Source of the DNA: Gammaproteobacteria bacterium
GTDB taxonomy: Bacteria; Pseudomonadota; Gammaproteobacteria; S012-40
Assembly: GCA_015491615.1 (NCBI GenBank)
Contig: WFVN01000199.1
Location: 1-10,570 of the forward strand
Reading direction: 5' to 3'
Length of the DNA stretch: 10,570 bases
This document shows, in pieces, positions 8,719 to 10,570 of the stretch (its first letter is position 1; each line of letters starts with the position of its first letter). Below the pieces are notes generated by a model. The model saw only the letters and a program-made list of their open reading frames with translations. It ran no database searches and had not been told where the DNA came from. The translations under genes and the position numbers were made by a program.

Positions 8719-8746
8719 GCCGGCGGAGCGATCCGCCGGCTTTTTT
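8719..8746 (+). terminator. Intrinsic terminator of clpB
   Basis: A perfect 9-bp stem GCCGGCGGA (8719-8727) / TCCGCCGGC (8732-8740) with a 4-base loop is followed at once by six T (8741-8746), 22 bases after the clpB stop. The T tract serves the plus strand only; the convergent DUF481 gene ending at 8758 has no T run on its side. Confidence 0.92.
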
Positions 8747-8757
8747 GTGCGCGAGTC

Positions 8758-9513
8758 TCAGAAACGGCGCGTGAAGCCGGCCCGGTAGGTGAGGTCGTAG
8801 CGACCCACCGTCCGCGGCGGACGCGAATCGAAGGTGTAGTCCACCTGCCAGTTCATTTGCCAGTTGCGCCCCAGGTCGGCGGCCATGCCGGCGGTGGCGG
8901 TGGCGCGTACGTCCTCGGGGGAGGCCAGGTCCGGCTGCAGGTAACCGGTGAGCCAGGCGCGGCGGTGCGCATCCCAGCGGTGGCGGAAGATAAGATAGAG
9001 ATTGCCCCGCCACTGCCCATAGTCCAGATCCTCCCCCGAGGTCCCATCGCTCAGCCGCTCGCGGCTGTAGAAGGCGCCCAGACCCAACAGGGCGGTACGC
9101 CGGTCGGAGGCGGCCAGGGTCAAGCGCAGGCCGCCTCCGGTCAGGGCGCGCAGGCGCAGGCGGGCGAAGGCGTCCCGCTCCAGCTGCACGAAGGCCTCGC
9201 GGGCATGCCGTGGCCGCACCTGGCGGATGTGGCGCAGGTGCAGGAAGCTGCGGTCGCGGGCCTTGATGCCGCGGCTCTCCCCGTAGGATTGGCTGGCGAC
9301 GAGAAAACGCGTCACCGGGTCGCGTCGCCAACGCAGGCGCAGGGCGGCGTCCAGGTTGAGGGTGCGGGTGTTCCCCTCGTTGCCGGAGAAGGCGAGGTCT
9401 CCGGCGCCGCTCCACCCTGGCGGCGGCGTCTCCAGGTGCAGCCCTTCCATGTTGACGATGGCCCCGGCGGCGGGGGCGAACAGGCACAACAGACAGAGGA
9501 TCGCGCGGGACAT
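8758..9513 (-). CDS. DUF481 outer-membrane protein
   Basis: A 251-residue protein of the DUF481 family (YdiY-like, sometimes called salt-induced outer-membrane proteins). The signal peptide (residues 1 to about 18, AILCLLCLFAPAAGA) is followed by alternating amphipathic strands typical of a small beta-barrel: GAGDLAFSGNEGNTRTLNLD (37-56), LRLTLAASDRRTALLGLGAF (129-148) and a last strand LTYRAGFTRRF ending in Phe, the usual outer-membrane assembly signal. The early SGNEGNTRT segment is characteristic of the family. Its molecular role is unknown. The ATG at 9511-9513 has a GAAGG site 3 bases upstream. It is convergent with clpB, with its stop 12 bases beyond the clpB terminator T run, and divergent from the methyltransferase with a 59-base gap. 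Nothing ties it functionally to either neighbour. Confidence 0.85.
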   Translation of the reverse strand: MSRAILCLLCLFAPAAGAIVNMEGLHLETPPPGWSGAGDLAFSGNEGNTRTLNLDAALRLRWRRDPVTRFLVASQSYGESRGIKARDRSFLHLRHIRQVRPRHAREAFVQLERDAFARLRLRALTGGGLRLTLAASDRRTALLGLGAFYSRERLSDGTSGEDLDYGQWRGNLYLIFRHRWDAHRRAWLTGYLQPDLASPEDVRATATAGMAADLGRNWQMNWQVDYTFDSRPPRTVGRYDLTYRAGFTRRF

Positions 9514-9572
9514 GGACCTTCGCTTCGGCTATGGTTGGGCGCGCTAGTGTAACCAAAGAAGGGGAGGCGAGC

Positions 9573-10570
9573 GTGATCGACGAGACCTTGCGCAATCGGG
9601 TGATGGCCTGGCAACAAGGGGCGGTGGCCCTGGACCTGGCCTTCATCGGCATCCACAACGGCCTGTTCGACCTCCTCGCCCGGGACGGGGCCTTCGCCCC
9701 CGAGTCCCTGGCGCGCGCCGCCGGCCTGGACGAGGGCTACGTGCGGGCCTGGTGCGAAGCCGCCTACGCCTTCGAGCTGCTCGAACGCGAGGCCGGGGCT
9801 TACCGCAACAGCCCCCTGGGCGAGGCCTTTCGCAGCGACAGCGACGACACCCTCCTGCCCGCCGCCGTGGGCAGCCTCTTCGCCGCCCACATGGCCGAGC
9901 GGGCCGCCGGCCTCATGAAGAGCGGCGAGCGCCCCGGGGAGAAAGTCCTGGCCGAACGTGAAACCCTCCTGCCCTGGTTCGGCCCCATGCTGGAGCACAG
10001 CTTCGGGCGCCTGTTCGAGGGCCACATCCTGCCGGCGGTGAGCGAGTCCGCCGAGGTGAACGCCAAGGGCGGCCTGGCGGTGGACCTGGGCTGCGGCAAC
10101 GGCTGGTACCTGCGCATCCTCGCCCGCCACATGCCCGGTCTGCGTGGCCTGGGCCTGGACGGCTTCGAGGAGAACGTGCGCCAGGCCGAGGCCCTCGCTG
10201 CCCGCGAAGGGCTGGCCGACCGCCTGCGTTTCCAGGTGGGCGACATCTACCACTTCAGCAGCGACGAGGCGGCCGACCTCATCGCCATGAACCGCGCCCT
10301 GCACCACGTCTGGGACCGCAAGGACGAGGTCTTCCGCCTCTTGCACGAGCACCTCAAGCCCGGCGGTGTGGCCGTCATCTGGGAGCCGGCCTGGCCCGAA
10401 GACGTGGAGGTCCTGCGCGCGCCCTACCGGCGACCCATGGCCTTCCAGAGCCTGGCCGAATACGTCCAGGGCAACCACTTCCTGCGCCCCGACGAGATCC
10501 AGGCGGCCTTCGCCGCCGTGGGCATGGAGAGCAGCCTGTACACCTTCAAGGAGGGCGCCGAGGCGGTGGA
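9573..10570 (+). CDS. Class I SAM-dependent methyltransferase (3' end cut by window)
   Basis: An open frame of 332 codons that continues past the window edge. The start is GTG with a strong GGGGAGGC site (9561-9568) just upstream; the next candidate, ATG at codon 11, has no such site. Residues 1 to about 95 look like a helical/winged-helix dimerisation domain (FIGIHNGLFDLLARDGAFAP, then a YRNSPLGEAF loop), as in O-methyltransferase-like enzymes. The Rossmann core then carries SAM motif I VDLGCGNG (170-177), an acidic strand end LGLDGFEEN, a VGDIYHF segment, NRALHHVWD and HLKPGGVAVIWEP, the standard post-motifs. The layout predicts transfer of a methyl group to a small molecule or a specialised metabolite, but the substrate cannot be told. 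It diverges from the DUF481 gene across 59 bases; I see no strong promoter there. Confidence 0.85.
   Translation, partial: MIDETLRNRVMAWQQGAVALDLAFIGIHNGLFDLLARDGAFAPESLARAAGLDEGYVRAWCEAAYAFELLEREAGAYRNSPLGEAFRSDSDDTLLPAAVGSLFAAHMAERAAGLMKSGERPGEKVLAERETLLPWFGPMLEHSFGRLFEGHILPAVSESAEVNAKGGLAVDLGCGNGWYLRILARHMPGLRGLGLDGFEENVRQAEALAAREGLADRLRFQVGDIYHFSSDEAADLIAMNRALHHVWDRKDEVFRLLHEHLKPGGVAVIWEPAWPEDVEVLRAPYRRPMAFQSLAEYVQGNHFLRPDEIQAAFAAVGMESSLYTFKEGAEAV

Noticed and set aside
9514..9572. Possible sigma-70 promoters in the DUF481/methyltransferase divergent gap
   Set aside because: The best hexamer pairs (for example TTGGTT-17-CATAGC on the minus strand) match only about three of six bases each.

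Overview
The window is a GC-rich bacterial chromosomal segment. It suggests a gammaproteobacterium, perhaps a sulfur-oxidising or Ectothiorhodospiraceae-like lineage. That placement is inference, resting on the QseB/QseC-type two-component pair, the E. coli-like ClpB numbering, a textbook RpoH (sigma-32) promoter and a DUF481 outer-membrane protein. Codon use is strongly G/C at third positions across the main genes, which produces long meaningless ORFs on the opposite strands. No tRNA, rRNA, CRISPR array, insertion sequence or phage gene was seen.

Layout. (1) Positions 1-857 form a lower-density region: a possible small exported protein (52-261, +) carrying two mutually exclusive GC hairpins, then a gene-free stretch, then a convincing small acidic protein on the minus strand (550-741) with its own sigma-70-like promoter. 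(2) 858-3868 (+) is a tight three-gene cluster: an exported ankyrin-repeat protein, a membrane-anchored PlsC-family lysophospholipid acyltransferase, and a membrane-anchored glutamate-synthase-like FMN/Fe-S protein without an amidotransferase domain. (3) 3856-5918 (-) is a two-component operon: an OmpR/QseB-type response regulator followed, with an ATGA overlap, by a QseC-type histidine kinase whose 3' end overlaps the FMN gene tail to tail. (4) 6030-8746 (+) is clpB with a near-perfect RpoH promoter and a strong intrinsic terminator. (5) 8758-9513 (-) is a DUF481 outer-membrane protein. (6) 9573 to the window end (+) is a class I SAM-dependent methyltransferase, started by GTG and cut by the window edge.

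How they work together. The ankyrin/acyltransferase/FMN cluster looks like one transcription unit at the cell envelope; its joint role is unknown and it is the least explained part of the window. The two-component pair and clpB diverge from a shared 186-base intergenic region. ClpB is the heat-shock disaggregase and its control signals are unusually clear here. The rest is ordinary housekeeping or accessory content. I found no clear evidence of a wholly new system; the best leads are the envelope cluster, the alternative hairpins at 201-244 and the small minus-strand gene.
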